Assembly (NCBI GenBank): GCA_021828425.1
Contig: JAKARN010000028.1
Coordinates: 1-11,529, forward strand
Length of the DNA: 11,529 nucleotides
Source: Pseudomonadota bacterium
GTDB lineage: Bacteria > Pseudomonadota > Gammaproteobacteria > JAKAQQ01
Direction: 5' to 3'
Shown: positions 1-6,425 of the stretch, one piece after another
How positions within the stretch are numbered: position 1 is the first letter of the stretch
How the letters are laid out: the number at the start of each line of letters is the position of its first letter
Program-made: the position numbers and the translations under genes
The notes under the pieces: model-generated
The model's database searches: none
The model's input: the letters and a program-made list of their open reading frames with translations, nothing else
Told to the model about the DNA's origin: nothing

Positions 1-91
1 CCAAAAGCCAGCCGGATCCGATGATCCCGGAGACACTCGAATAGAGCAACCCGATCCGACCCGCATCCCGTTTCAGGCGGTGTTGGGTCAC
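1..91 (-). CDS. APC-family amino-acid permease, N-terminal fragment (runs off left edge)
   Basis: Only the first 30 residues are inside the window. From a GTG at 91 the frame reads VTQHRLKRDAGRIG and then LLYSSVSGIIGSGWLL, and stays open to the edge. The basic leader ending in LKRD.G, followed by a first membrane helix with the G-I-I-G-S-G-W motif, is typical of the N-terminus of APC-superfamily amino-acid permeases, where the unwound GSG segment of TM1 binds the substrate. It is divergent from pdxH. The start is uncertain: no good Shine-Dalgarno precedes the GTG and the frame is open further upstream. The family call rests on one short motif; substrate unknown. Confidence 0.6.
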   Translation of the reverse strand, partial: MTQHRLKRDAGRIGLLYSSVSGIIGSGWLL

Positions 92-284
92 GAGGTGCCC
101 GAAAGGATGGGGGCAGGGGGCCTGCCGGATGATCCCGCTTGTGGGTGGCGATTCCTTCCCCGGCTGAGAATGGCTGTCCGCTCGTGGGCTTTGGAGACTC
201 CGGACCTGCCGGGACCGGGAAGCGGATCCTTGCTTGCGGGGCGGTTCAAGGCTCCAGACATGGAAAAAACCGGAAGTCCGATTC

Positions 285-310
285 GTTACAATAGTTCTAC
301 CTATTGTAAC
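285..310. promoter_or_regulatory. Perfect 10-bp inverted repeat, probable operator
   Basis: The arms are GTTACAATAG (285-294) and CTATTGTAAC (301-310), perfect reverse complements separated by TTCTAC. The dyad is strikingly AT-rich for this DNA. It lies 50 bp upstream of the pdxH start and about 190 bp upstream of the divergent permease start. Each arm contains TACAAT, a good sigma-70 -10 match, one on each strand, but I see no convincing -35 at the right distance. A site for a dimeric repressor (MarR or TetR type) controlling one or both divergent genes is the simplest reading; a simple RNA hairpin is the alternative. The cognate regulator is not in the window. Confidence 0.55.
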
Positions 311-360
311 CAGAAGATTCCCTCACCGCCGGATTCCCGGCGGAGGGGCGGAGGTCTCAG

Positions 361-969
361 GTGCAGCCAGAACCCGGATTGTATGTACCCGTACCCGAAG
401 CCGTGGTCGCCCGCTTCCGGGCGCTTCTGGACGAGGCGGAGCAAACCGGGATCCCGGAGGCGTCGGCCATGTCGCTGGCCACCGCCACCCCCACCGGCCA
501 GCTCTCGGTTCGTACGGTTCTGCTCAAGTCCTGGAATGTCCACGGGATCAGTTTTTATACCAACCTGAACAGTCGCAAGGCACAGCAGCTCGCCTCCCAT
601 CCGCGGGCTGCGGTGTGTTTTTACTGGCGGCCCCTGTGGCGGCAGGTTCTCATGGAAGGCGGGGTGGAACGGCAGGCGGACCCGGAAGATGATGCCTATT
701 GGGAGACGCGACCCCGCGAACACCAGCTGGGCGCCTGGAGTTCCAACCAGTCGCAGCCCCTGCCCAGCGGGGATTTTCTGGAATCCGAGTACCGGCGTTA
801 TGAGCAGCTTTTCGCGGATCGGCCCGTTCCCCGACCGCCTTTCTGGGGCGGCTTCCGCTTTCATCCCGACCTCATCGAATTCTGGCACGGGCGGCCGGGA
901 CGCCTCCATGAGCGGGACCGGTATACCGTGGTCGAGGGTTCTTGGAATCACCAGCTTTACTTTCCCTGA
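361..969 (+). CDS. pdxH: Pyridoxamine/pyridoxine 5'-phosphate oxidase PdxH
   Basis: FMN-dependent cytosolic enzyme (EC 1.4.3.5) that oxidises pyridoxine or pyridoxamine 5'-phosphate to pyridoxal 5'-phosphate, the last step of vitamin B6 synthesis and salvage. The 202-residue length fits the family. Conserved blocks appear in order: MSLAT (37-41), RTVLLK (51-56, FMN binding), YTN (66-68), SRK (71-73), RQ (94-95), RPRE..LGAW (117-126), FWGGFR (161-166), EFW (173-175) and the C-terminal RLHERDRY (181-188), whose Arg and His bind the substrate in E. coli PdxH. The GTG start at 361 is preceded by GGAGGT at 350-355 with 5-nt spacing, which decides the start. The next gene on the same strand begins 113 bp downstream. 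The dyad at 285-310 lies in its promoter region. No sign of damage. Confidence 0.96.
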   Translation: MQPEPGLYVPVPEAVVARFRALLDEAEQTGIPEASAMSLATATPTGQLSVRTVLLKSWNVHGISFYTNLNSRKAQQLASHPRAAVCFYWRPLWRQVLMEGGVERQADPEDDAYWETRPREHQLGAWSSNQSQPLPSGDFLESEYRRYEQLFADRPVPRPPFWGGFRFHPDLIEFWHGRPGRLHERDRYTVVEGSWNHQLYFP

Positions 970-1000
970 CCCGTCCGGGGGGATCGTCCGGCTGAGGCAG

Positions 1001-1016
1001 CCCGCCCGCCCGCCCG
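1001..1016 (+). repeat. CCCG tetranucleotide repeat, four copies
   Basis: Four tandem CCCG units lie in the 113-bp gap between pdxH and the old yellow enzyme gene. It is a short simple-sequence tract in GC-rich DNA. No terminator with a T-run is visible in the gap, so read-through from pdxH is possible. Confidence 0.6.
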
Positions 1017-1082
1017 GTTTCCCGTCCCCCTGAATCCAATTTGCGCTGCTGTTCCTCCCGTTTGCTGCCTTGGAGACATTGC

Positions 1083-2147
1083 ATGCCCACCCATCTCTTC
1101 TCTCCCTTAAAGATCCGGGAAGCGCATTTCCGTAACCGGATCTTTGTCTCTCCCATGTGTCAGTATTCGGCACGTGAGGGTCTGGCGCAAACTTGGCATC
1201 TCGTGCATCTGGGATCCAGGGCGGTGGGCGGAGCCGGGCTCGTCTCGACGGAAGCCACGGCGGTCTGCCCGGAGGGGCGCATCTCCCCCGGGGACACCGG
1301 GCTCTGGAACGATGCCCAACTTCACGCCTGGGCCCCGATCGCCGCCTTCATCCGTGAACAGGGTGCGGTTCCCGCCATCCAGCTGGCCCATGCCGGACGC
1401 AAGGCGTCGACCGGCATTCCCTGGCTCGGGGGACAGCCTCTCGACTCCGGCCAGGGGGGATGGACCGTGTCCGCGCCTTCCCCGCTGCCCTTCGATACCG
1501 GCTATCCGGTCCCCCACGAGCTGGATCCGGGAGAGATCCAGGAGATCGTCCATGCCTTTGCCGAAGCGGCCAGGCGTGCTCTGAAGGCCGGCTTCGAGGC
1601 GGTCGAACTCCATTTTGCCCATGGCTATCTGGCCCACGAGTTTCTTTCACCGCTCAGCAATCACCGGAAGGACGACTACGGCGGATCACTCGAAAACCGC
1701 ATGCGTTTTCCGCTTGAGGTAGCCGACTCGGTCCGAGCCGTCTGGCCCGCTTCCCACCCGCTTTTGGTCCGGCTTTCGGTGACCGACTGGGTGCCGGGCG
1801 GATGGGATCTCCCCTCGTCCATCACGCTGTCCCGGGAACTCAAACGGGTGGGTGTGGATTTGATCGACTGCTCGAGCGGGGGCAATGTCCCGCGGGCCGA
1901 GATTCCCCTGGGTCCCGGCTACCAGACGGTCTTTGCCGAGGCGATCCGCCGTGAGACCGGGGTGCTCACGGGGGCAGTCGGACTCATCACGGAGCCCGTT
2001 CAGGCGGAACATCTGCTCGGCACGGGGCAGGCCGACGTGGTTTTCCTCGCCCGGGCCGAGCTGCGTGACCCGTATTGGCCGCTTGCGGCGGCGCGTCATC
2101 TCGGGGTCGAAATCGACTGGCCTCCTCCTTACCGGCGCGGGAAATGA
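1083..2147 (+). CDS. Old yellow enzyme family NADH:flavin oxidoreductase, YqjM type
   Basis: FMN-containing ene-reductase of 354 residues, cytosolic, which uses NAD(P)H to reduce activated C=C bonds (enones, maleimides, nitro compounds) and is usually linked to electrophile or redox stress. It is a TIM barrel of the thermophilic-like class: SPMCQY carries Cys26 and Tyr28, the YqjM residues that tune FMN and bind substrate. LHFAHGYL (176-183) supplies the His177/His180 pair, followed by FLSP (187-190) and SLENR (202-206); the end has VFLAR and DPYWP as in YqjM. The ATG at 1083 is chosen because GGAG at 1072-1075 sits 7 nt upstream and the product begins MPTHLFSPL as in homologues; a TTG at 1041 would add 14 unrelated residues. 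The gene is intact, and a TnpB remnant starts directly after its stop. Confidence 0.93.
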   Translation: MPTHLFSPLKIREAHFRNRIFVSPMCQYSAREGLAQTWHLVHLGSRAVGGAGLVSTEATAVCPEGRISPGDTGLWNDAQLHAWAPIAAFIREQGAVPAIQLAHAGRKASTGIPWLGGQPLDSGQGGWTVSAPSPLPFDTGYPVPHELDPGEIQEIVHAFAEAARRALKAGFEAVELHFAHGYLAHEFLSPLSNHRKDDYGGSLENRMRFPLEVADSVRAVWPASHPLLVRLSVTDWVPGGWDLPSSITLSRELKRVGVDLIDCSSGGNVPRAEIPLGPGYQTVFAEAIRRETGVLTGAVGLITEPVQAEHLLGTGQADVVFLARAELRDPYWPLAAARHLGVEIDWPPPYRRGK

Positions 2148-2183
2148 CGGAAGTCTTGCCCGAGAGGACCCGGGGAAAATACC

Positions 2184-2486
2184 CTTGGGGAGGTTCGCCA
2201 GTGGACCTGCCCGAATTGCGGAGCCATCCATGACCGGGGGGAACATGCGGCTGGGAATTCCCCGGCTGCTGGCTGGGCAGCCCATGCCCTCCTACAGCGA
2301 GTTCCACCGGAGGTGACGCCTGTGAGGCGGCGGTGTTGGCCGGTGTCGCGGGACCCAGGTGAAACCGACCTCTATAAAGCAGGAAGCCAGCTTTTTGCAG
2401 CGGATCTTTGTGTTGTTGGGCGGCAGCGATCGCCCGGGGTGCACGAATCAAGGAACCAGGACGACCTTGCCCGTATTCTTGCGTGA
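2184..2486 (+). pseudogene. tnpB: TnpB (IS200/IS605-family OrfB) C-terminal remnant
   Basis: This frame reads EVRQWTCPNCGAIHDRGEHA and then AAGN..., the zinc-ribbon second CxxC plus the region leading into the third RuvC motif of TnpB. The tail contains EVTPV, a GETDLYKAGSQL segment, and a stop at 2484-2486, resembling TnpB C-termini. In active TnpB the motif is HDRDxNAAxN; here the catalytic Asp is Gly and the Asn is His (codons 2238-2246), so the nuclease site is dead. Everything upstream of the ribbon, including the first two RuvC motifs and the first CxxC, is missing. The frame is the one that follows the old yellow enzyme TGA at 2145-2147. The last codons overlap the 3' end of the convergent oxidoreductase gene, so the true right boundary is unclear. 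No TnpA is present. Confidence 0.7.
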
Positions 2487-3464
2487 CTCGATATAGGCGT
2501 GTGCGTTGCCCGCTTGTGCGAGCGGGAAAGTCCGATCCACATGGGGGCGCACCCACCCGGCATGCACACCGCCGATCAAGGTCCTCATCCAGGCCTCGAT
2601 CTTTGGCACCTCGTGCCAGAGGTGCCCGAGATTAACCCCAAACACCGACCGGTTCCGATTCATCAATGCGACCGGGTTGAACCACGGCATGCCCAATCCC
2701 ACCTTGAGCAGTTTCAGCGGACCCGGAAGCCTTGATTCGGTCATCATGGATGCACCGAATATCCCGAGCCTGCCCGTGTGGCGCAGGGCGCCATAGCTCC
2801 TCTTCCATTCCAATCCGCCCAGTGGGTCGGTAATGAGTTCGACGCCGCGCCCCTGCGTGAGCCTTGCCACCTCGCGCGTCCAGTCGAGCTCGATGTAGTC
2901 GATCGCCTCATGGAGGCCGCGTTGCTTGAGAAAACCATGCTTGCGGGCGCTCGCCGTACCGTAGATCGTGGCACCGATGTGGCGGGCGATATCGATCGCC
3001 GCCAGTCCAACTCCGCTGCCGGCATTATGGATAAGCACCGTCTCGTCGGGCTTCAGTGCACCCATCACGACCAGTAACTGCCAAGCCGTCAGGTAGTTGA
3101 CTGGAATCGCCGCCGCCTCTTCAAAGCTTAATGCGGCGGGCTTCTCGAAGGTCTGGGTCGCGGGCACCACCACAGTGTCGGCATAGCCGCCAAAGCGTGT
3201 CAGCGCGAAAACCTCCTTGCCGATCCAGGCGTGATCCACATGTGGGCCGATGGCATCGACCGTGCCAGAGACTTCGTAGCCAACCACGGCCGGAAGCTTT
3301 GGCGCGTCCGGATAGAGACCCCGGCGGGCCAGGAGGTCGGCAAAGTTGATGCCACAGGCCCTGACCCGGATGCGTAATTCCTCGGCCTGCGGTTGCAAGT
3401 CGGGAGCCTCGCGCAGCTTGAGCTTCTCCGGGCCTCCGGTGGCGATGATCCAGACCTGCTTCAT
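2448..3464 (-). CDS. Zinc-free MDR family NAD(P)-dependent oxidoreductase (quinone oxidoreductase / VAT-1-like)
   Basis: A 338-residue medium-chain dehydrogenase/reductase, presumably a cytosolic NADPH-dependent quinone or enone reductase. The N-terminal GroES-like domain has RVRACGINFADLLARRGLYP (34-53) and GYEVSGTVDAIG (62-73); the Rossmann domain carries HNAGSGVGLAAIDIA (146-160), the AxxGVG nucleotide loop of the QOR/VAT-1 branch. The structural zinc-lobe cysteines of alcohol dehydrogenases are absent. The end, YIESRKNTGKVVLVP, is the usual QOR tail. The start MKQVWI matches the family N-terminus, although no strong Shine-Dalgarno is visible; the ATG overlaps the stop of a possible 13-codon ORF (see findings). 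It stands alone between a TnpB remnant and a gene-poor stretch, which may mean it was acquired. Substrate not predictable. Confidence 0.9.
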   Translation of the reverse strand: MKQVWIIATGGPEKLKLREAPDLQPQAEELRIRVRACGINFADLLARRGLYPDAPKLPAVVGYEVSGTVDAIGPHVDHAWIGKEVFALTRFGGYADTVVVPATQTFEKPAALSFEEAAAIPVNYLTAWQLLVVMGALKPDETVLIHNAGSGVGLAAIDIARHIGATIYGTASARKHGFLKQRGLHEAIDYIELDWTREVARLTQGRGVELITDPLGGLEWKRSYGALRHTGRLGIFGASMMTESRLPGPLKLLKVGLGMPWFNPVALMNRNRSVFGVNLGHLWHEVPKIEAWMRTLIGGVHAGWVRPHVDRTFPLAQAGNAHAYIESRKNTGKVVLVP

Positions 3465-3840
3465 GGCGGGTATGCGGGTTCAGCCTTTGGCGGACCGCCC
3501 ATTTTAGCCCGGAGTCCCTCCTTCGGCGCTGGGTGAATGTTTCACGGAGGGAGTTGATTTTTCCATGGCGGGAGTGACCGGAGAAAGCGCTTCTAGCAGG
3601 CTGGATGTCGTCATGGAATATGCGGGGGCTGGGCCATGAAGGACGAATCGGCGCGTGCCCGCCTTCTGTGATGTTGAGGGGCACATCCGCGAATTGCTCT
3701 TCGTTGGCGAAGATCCCTTCACTCCCCCGCCGATCACCCCCGCGAACCCGGCTCGATAGGCGGCTCGGGCGCCTGCACCCGAGACGCCCGCAGTCCGCTG
3801 AATGGCCAGACAACTGCCCGAACCGAAGGGGGATTCCCGC
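3465..3840. other. 376-bp stretch without a recognised gene
   Basis: This separates the end of the large minus-strand operon (stop at 3841) from the quinone oxidoreductase gene. I find no RNA gene and no protein family in it. Open frames exist on both strands. The most coding-like segment is on the minus strand at about 3720-3529, where EGIFANEEQFADVPLNITEG and following residues have many G/C third positions, but I recognise no homologue and no credible start. It may be a decayed gene or only regulatory DNA. It should hold the promoter of the oxidoreductase gene and the 3' end of the operon transcript. Confidence 0.5.
3764..3783 (-). other. Stem-loop downstream of the operon, possible transcript end
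   Basis: On the minus strand CTCGGGTG pairs with CGCCCGAG (one G-U pair) around a 4-nt loop, giving an 8-bp GC-rich stem 58 nt past the symporter stop. There is no following U-run, so it is not a classical intrinsic terminator; it could stabilise the mRNA 3' end or be chance in GC-rich sequence. Confidence 0.3.
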
Positions 3841-5400
3841 CTAGGGGGTGGAACCCGCATCGTAGTCAACAGGGGTGGTCTGGTCCACACCCCGCGTGGC
3901 CGGCCAGCGGGACAACAACAGGGTTCCCAGGATGGAGACGATGAAGTTGAGGAAAACGGCCACGATGGCGATGTAGACCGGGATGGACTCGGGTCCCCAG
4001 TGAAGGACCGTGACGGCGCTGGTGAAATGGTTGGCCATCATGAGACCGGTGCCCGCCACCATGCCGAGCATCCATCCCGCGATCAGGGCCCAGCGGTGGA
4101 ACCAGCCCGTGTAAAGCCCGGCGGCGATACTGGGCAAGAGCTGGATGATCCAGATTCCGCCCAGTAACTGGAAGTCAATGGCGTAGTGGAATGGGATCGC
4201 GAGGACGAAAAGCAGGGCCCCGGCCTTGATCAGGAGCGAACTCCATTTCGCGACCCGGGTTTCGGTGGCAGGTGTGGCATCCGGGTTGACGAAGGCCCGG
4301 TAGAGATTGCGCGTGAACAGGTTGGCGGCGGCAATCGACATGATGGCGGCCGGGACGAGCGCTCCGATGGCGATGGCGGCGAGTGCCACAGCGGCGAACC
4401 AGGAGGGGAAGTTGGTGAGCAGGAGGGCGGGGACGGCAAAGTTGGTGCCATAGCGGTGAAAGGCCGGGGCGAAGGCCGCCCGGGTGAGTGCCTTCCGGTC
4501 GGCCATGGCCATGAACCCGAGCAAGCTGAGCAAGCCGAGAATGAAGCTGTAAGCCGGCAGGTACGTCATGTTGCGGCGGATCACGTCGGGATTTTTCGCG
4601 CCGAGCACCCCGGTGGTCGCATGGGGGTAGAGAAAGAGGGCGAGTGCGGATCCCAGGGCGAGTGTGATGAACGCACTGTCCGGACCCAGGGAATGGGCCG
4701 CGGGGGGTTCGAGGAGCAACCGGCCCGGAGGGACGGATGCGAAGATCTTTCCGTAGCCCCCAAGATGCATGGGGATGATCACGATGCAGGCGATTGCCGT
4801 GATGTAGATGAGGGCATCCTTGACGACGGCGATCAGCGCAGGGGCCCGGAGACCGCTCGTGAACGTATAGGCGGCCAGCAAACCGAAGGCAATGATCAAT
4901 GGAAAATCGGCCCAGGGCCCGTGCAGGGGGAAGCCCAGGGCAGCCAGGACGACCTCGAGACCGATCAGCTGGAGCGCAATGTAGGGCAGGGTCGCGAGGA
5001 TGCCCGTCACGGCGACGAGCAAGGCCAAGGTCCGACTGCCGTAACGTCCCTCCACGAAATCCGCCGTCGTGACGTAGCCGTGACGGTGGCTGACCTGCCA
5101 GAGTCGGGGCAGGGCGACCAGGGCGAGGGGAAAGGCCATGATGGTGTAGGGAAGGGCGAAATAGCCCAAGGCGCCGGTCCCGAAGATCAGGGCGGGTACG
5201 GCTATGAAGGTATAGGCCGTGTAGAGGTCTCCGCCAAGCAGGAACCAGGTCAGCCAGCCCCCGAGACGGCGGCCGGCCAGCCCCCATTCCTCGAGCCGGT
5301 TCAGGGGGGCGGCTCGCCACCGCGCAGCCAGAAAACCGAGAACGGTGACCAGGACGAAGAGGCCAATGAAGATGAGGAGCGGAACCGGCGCTGGGCTCAT
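3841..5400 (-). CDS. Sodium:solute symporter, MctP-like (monocarboxylate type)
   Basis: An inner-membrane secondary transporter of 519 residues with about 13 hydrophobic helices. SSS-family features include GWLTWFLLGGDLYTAYTFIA (48-67) with VPALIFGTGALGYFALPYTI after it, GRYGSRTLALLVA (118-130), and the signature TSGLRAPALIAVVKDALIYI (181-200), closest to the MctP group that takes up lactate, pyruvate and similar acids in Rhizobium. The substrate here is inferred only. The ATG at 5400 is chosen over a longer open frame because the product then begins with TM1 (MSPAPVPLLIFIGL), GGAAGAAAG precedes it, and the start overlaps the glycosyltransferase stop as ATGA. MctP-type symporters usually sit beside a small DUF3311 gene; here that domain is the C-terminus of the upstream glycosyltransferase. 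It is the last gene of the operon. Confidence 0.92.
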   Translation of the reverse strand: MSPAPVPLLIFIGLFVLVTVLGFLAARWRAAPLNRLEEWGLAGRRLGGWLTWFLLGGDLYTAYTFIAVPALIFGTGALGYFALPYTIMAFPLALVALPRLWQVSHRHGYVTTADFVEGRYGSRTLALLVAVTGILATLPYIALQLIGLEVVLAALGFPLHGPWADFPLIIAFGLLAAYTFTSGLRAPALIAVVKDALIYITAIACIVIIPMHLGGYGKIFASVPPGRLLLEPPAAHSLGPDSAFITLALGSALALFLYPHATTGVLGAKNPDVIRRNMTYLPAYSFILGLLSLLGFMAMADRKALTRAAFAPAFHRYGTNFAVPALLLTNFPSWFAAVALAAIAIGALVPAAIMSIAAANLFTRNLYRAFVNPDATPATETRVAKWSSLLIKAGALLFVLAIPFHYAIDFQLLGGIWIIQLLPSIAAGLYTGWFHRWALIAGWMLGMVAGTGLMMANHFTSAVTVLHWGPESIPVYIAIVAVFLNFIVSILGTLLLSRWPATRGVDQTTPVDYDAGSTP

Positions 5401-6425
5401 CGCGAATCTTTCTTCCGGGATCGGGGCTTCCGGGTCAGGTAGGTCACGAGCCCGTTGAAGAGACCGGAGAGGGGAACCCAGGCGAGCAGGTAGGTATAAA
5501 AGAAGGGAATGCCCCAGAGGGTGGGGTGACGGTGATTGAACACCGGAATCCACAGGCTGGCCAGCATGGGGACGAGGAGCAGGAGGGCCCAGTATCCCCG
5601 CCGTGACCGGCTGACGTCGTTGCTCCCGTCTCCCGGGGAGGGAGGGGTGACTCCCGCTTCGATGCCTCCCGGCCGGGGAGGATCCGGTGGCCGTTTCGGC
5701 GGCCGGAAAAAAAACCGGAACCGGGCCCCGATGGCCAGGCCGATGGCGAGGCTGTCCCAGACCGGACGAAAGTAACTGGGCCGGGCGTCCCGGGGATAGC
5801 GGCCGGAGACTCGGACTCCGGTCATGGGGATTCCGAGCCGTCCCAGCATGATCAGGACCTCACTCTCGAAAGGGAAGCCCCGGGCATGAGGGGGATGGTC
5901 TGTGATGGCGGAAACCGCCCCTGCCGGGTAAACCCGGAAACCCGACTGCGTATCCTCGAGCGGGAGACCGGCCAGTCGTGAAATGAAGAAGTCGGCCACC
6001 TGGTTGGCCCCGGCGCGGATTCTTGGAGCCGACGCCTTGTCCCGCGTGCCGAGGATCAGGGCGCGGGGGTTGCGGGTCGCAACCGCCAAAAGGCGCGGGA
6101 TTTCCCCCGGATCATGCTGGCCGTCCCCGTCTACGGTGACCACCCATCGGTAGCCCTGCTCGTGGGCGAACTCGAAGCCGGTCAGGAGTGCGGCCCCCTT
6201 CCCCAACCGTCGGGCGTGCCGGATCACCCGGGCTCCGTGCGTCGTGGCGATTTGCGCCGAGCCGTCCTGTGATCCGTCGTCGACCACGAGGCAGGGATGG
6301 CCCAGGGCCGAAATCCGGTCCAGGAGTGCAGCCAGGGTCCGGCTCTCGTCCAATGCCGGGACGAGCACCAGAACGGCCGGGCCTGTCACGCCTGGGGTTG
6401 CCACGGTCGGGTGGGGGCTGCTCAT
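5397..6425 (-). CDS. GT2 glycosyltransferase fused to a C-terminal DUF3311 membrane domain
   Basis: A 342-residue two-part protein. Residues 17-235 form a GT-A fold family 2 transferase of the DPM1-like type: VVDDGSQDGS (47-56) and the DxD-like DGDGQHD (99-105) bind nucleotide sugar and metal, and LEDTQSGFRVY (156-166) is the acceptor-side motif common in polyprenyl-phosphate and APE-cluster transferases. Residues 241-275 are a Pro/Gly-rich linker. Residues 277-335 (ALLLLVPMLASLWIPVFNHR, then PTLWGIPFFY.YLLAWVPLS.L) match DUF3311, two helices normally encoded as a stand-alone partner of an SSS symporter. No start codon suitable for a separate DUF3311 gene is seen in the linker. The ATG overlaps the upstream stop (ATGA) and the stop overlaps the symporter start (ATGA). 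Donor and acceptor unknown; modification of a polyene lipid is inferred from context. Confidence 0.88.
   Translation of the reverse strand: MSSPHPTVATPGVTGPAVLVLVPALDESRTLAALLDRISALGHPCLVVDDGSQDGSAQIATTHGARVIRHARRLGKGAALLTGFEFAHEQGYRWVVTVDGDGQHDPGEIPRLLAVATRNPRALILGTRDKASAPRIRAGANQVADFFISRLAGLPLEDTQSGFRVYPAGAVSAITDHPPHARGFPFESEVLIMLGRLGIPMTGVRVSGRYPRDARPSYFRPVWDSLAIGLAIGARFRFFFRPPKRPPDPPRPGGIEAGVTPPSPGDGSNDVSRSRRGYWALLLLVPMLASLWIPVFNHRHPTLWGIPFFYTYLLAWVPLSGLFNGLVTYLTRKPRSRKKDSR
5707..5714 (-). repeat. Eight-T homopolymer at the GT/linker boundary
   Basis: The coding strand has eight T in a row between two CCGG tetramers, encoding the Phe run at residues 238-240, exactly where the glycosyltransferase domain gives way to the proline-rich linker. 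It is the longest homopolymer I noticed in an otherwise GC-rich operon and a candidate for polymerase slippage or sequencing error. Confidence 0.8.

Noticed and set aside
2..568. Plus-strand frame open from the left edge into pdxH
   Set aside because: No family resemblance, Arg/Pro/Ser-rich, and it conflicts with the permease fragment and with the well-supported pdxH.
301..1173. 290-codon minus-strand open frame across pdxH
   Set aside because: It is the antisense of pdxH and the start of the old yellow enzyme gene; its sequence is low-complexity with poly-Gly/Arg runs and no family features.
3764..3783. Intrinsic terminator for the operon
   Set aside because: The stem is good but no U-run follows on the minus strand, so it is listed only as a stem-loop.
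3121..3813. 230-codon minus-strand open frame
   Set aside because: Its second half is an out-of-frame reading of the quinone oxidoreductase. Only the segment near 3529-3720 was kept as a possible relic.
4186..5442. 418-codon plus-strand open frame across the symporter
   Set aside because: Antisense of a clear SSS membrane protein; the product is Gly/Glu/Asp/Gln-rich without hydrophobic core, as expected from the complement of GC-rich membrane codons.
5401..5553. Upstream extension of the symporter frame to 5553
   Set aside because: It overlaps the DUF3311 coding region in a different frame and places non-membrane residues before TM1; the ATGA overlap at 5397-5400 is a better start.
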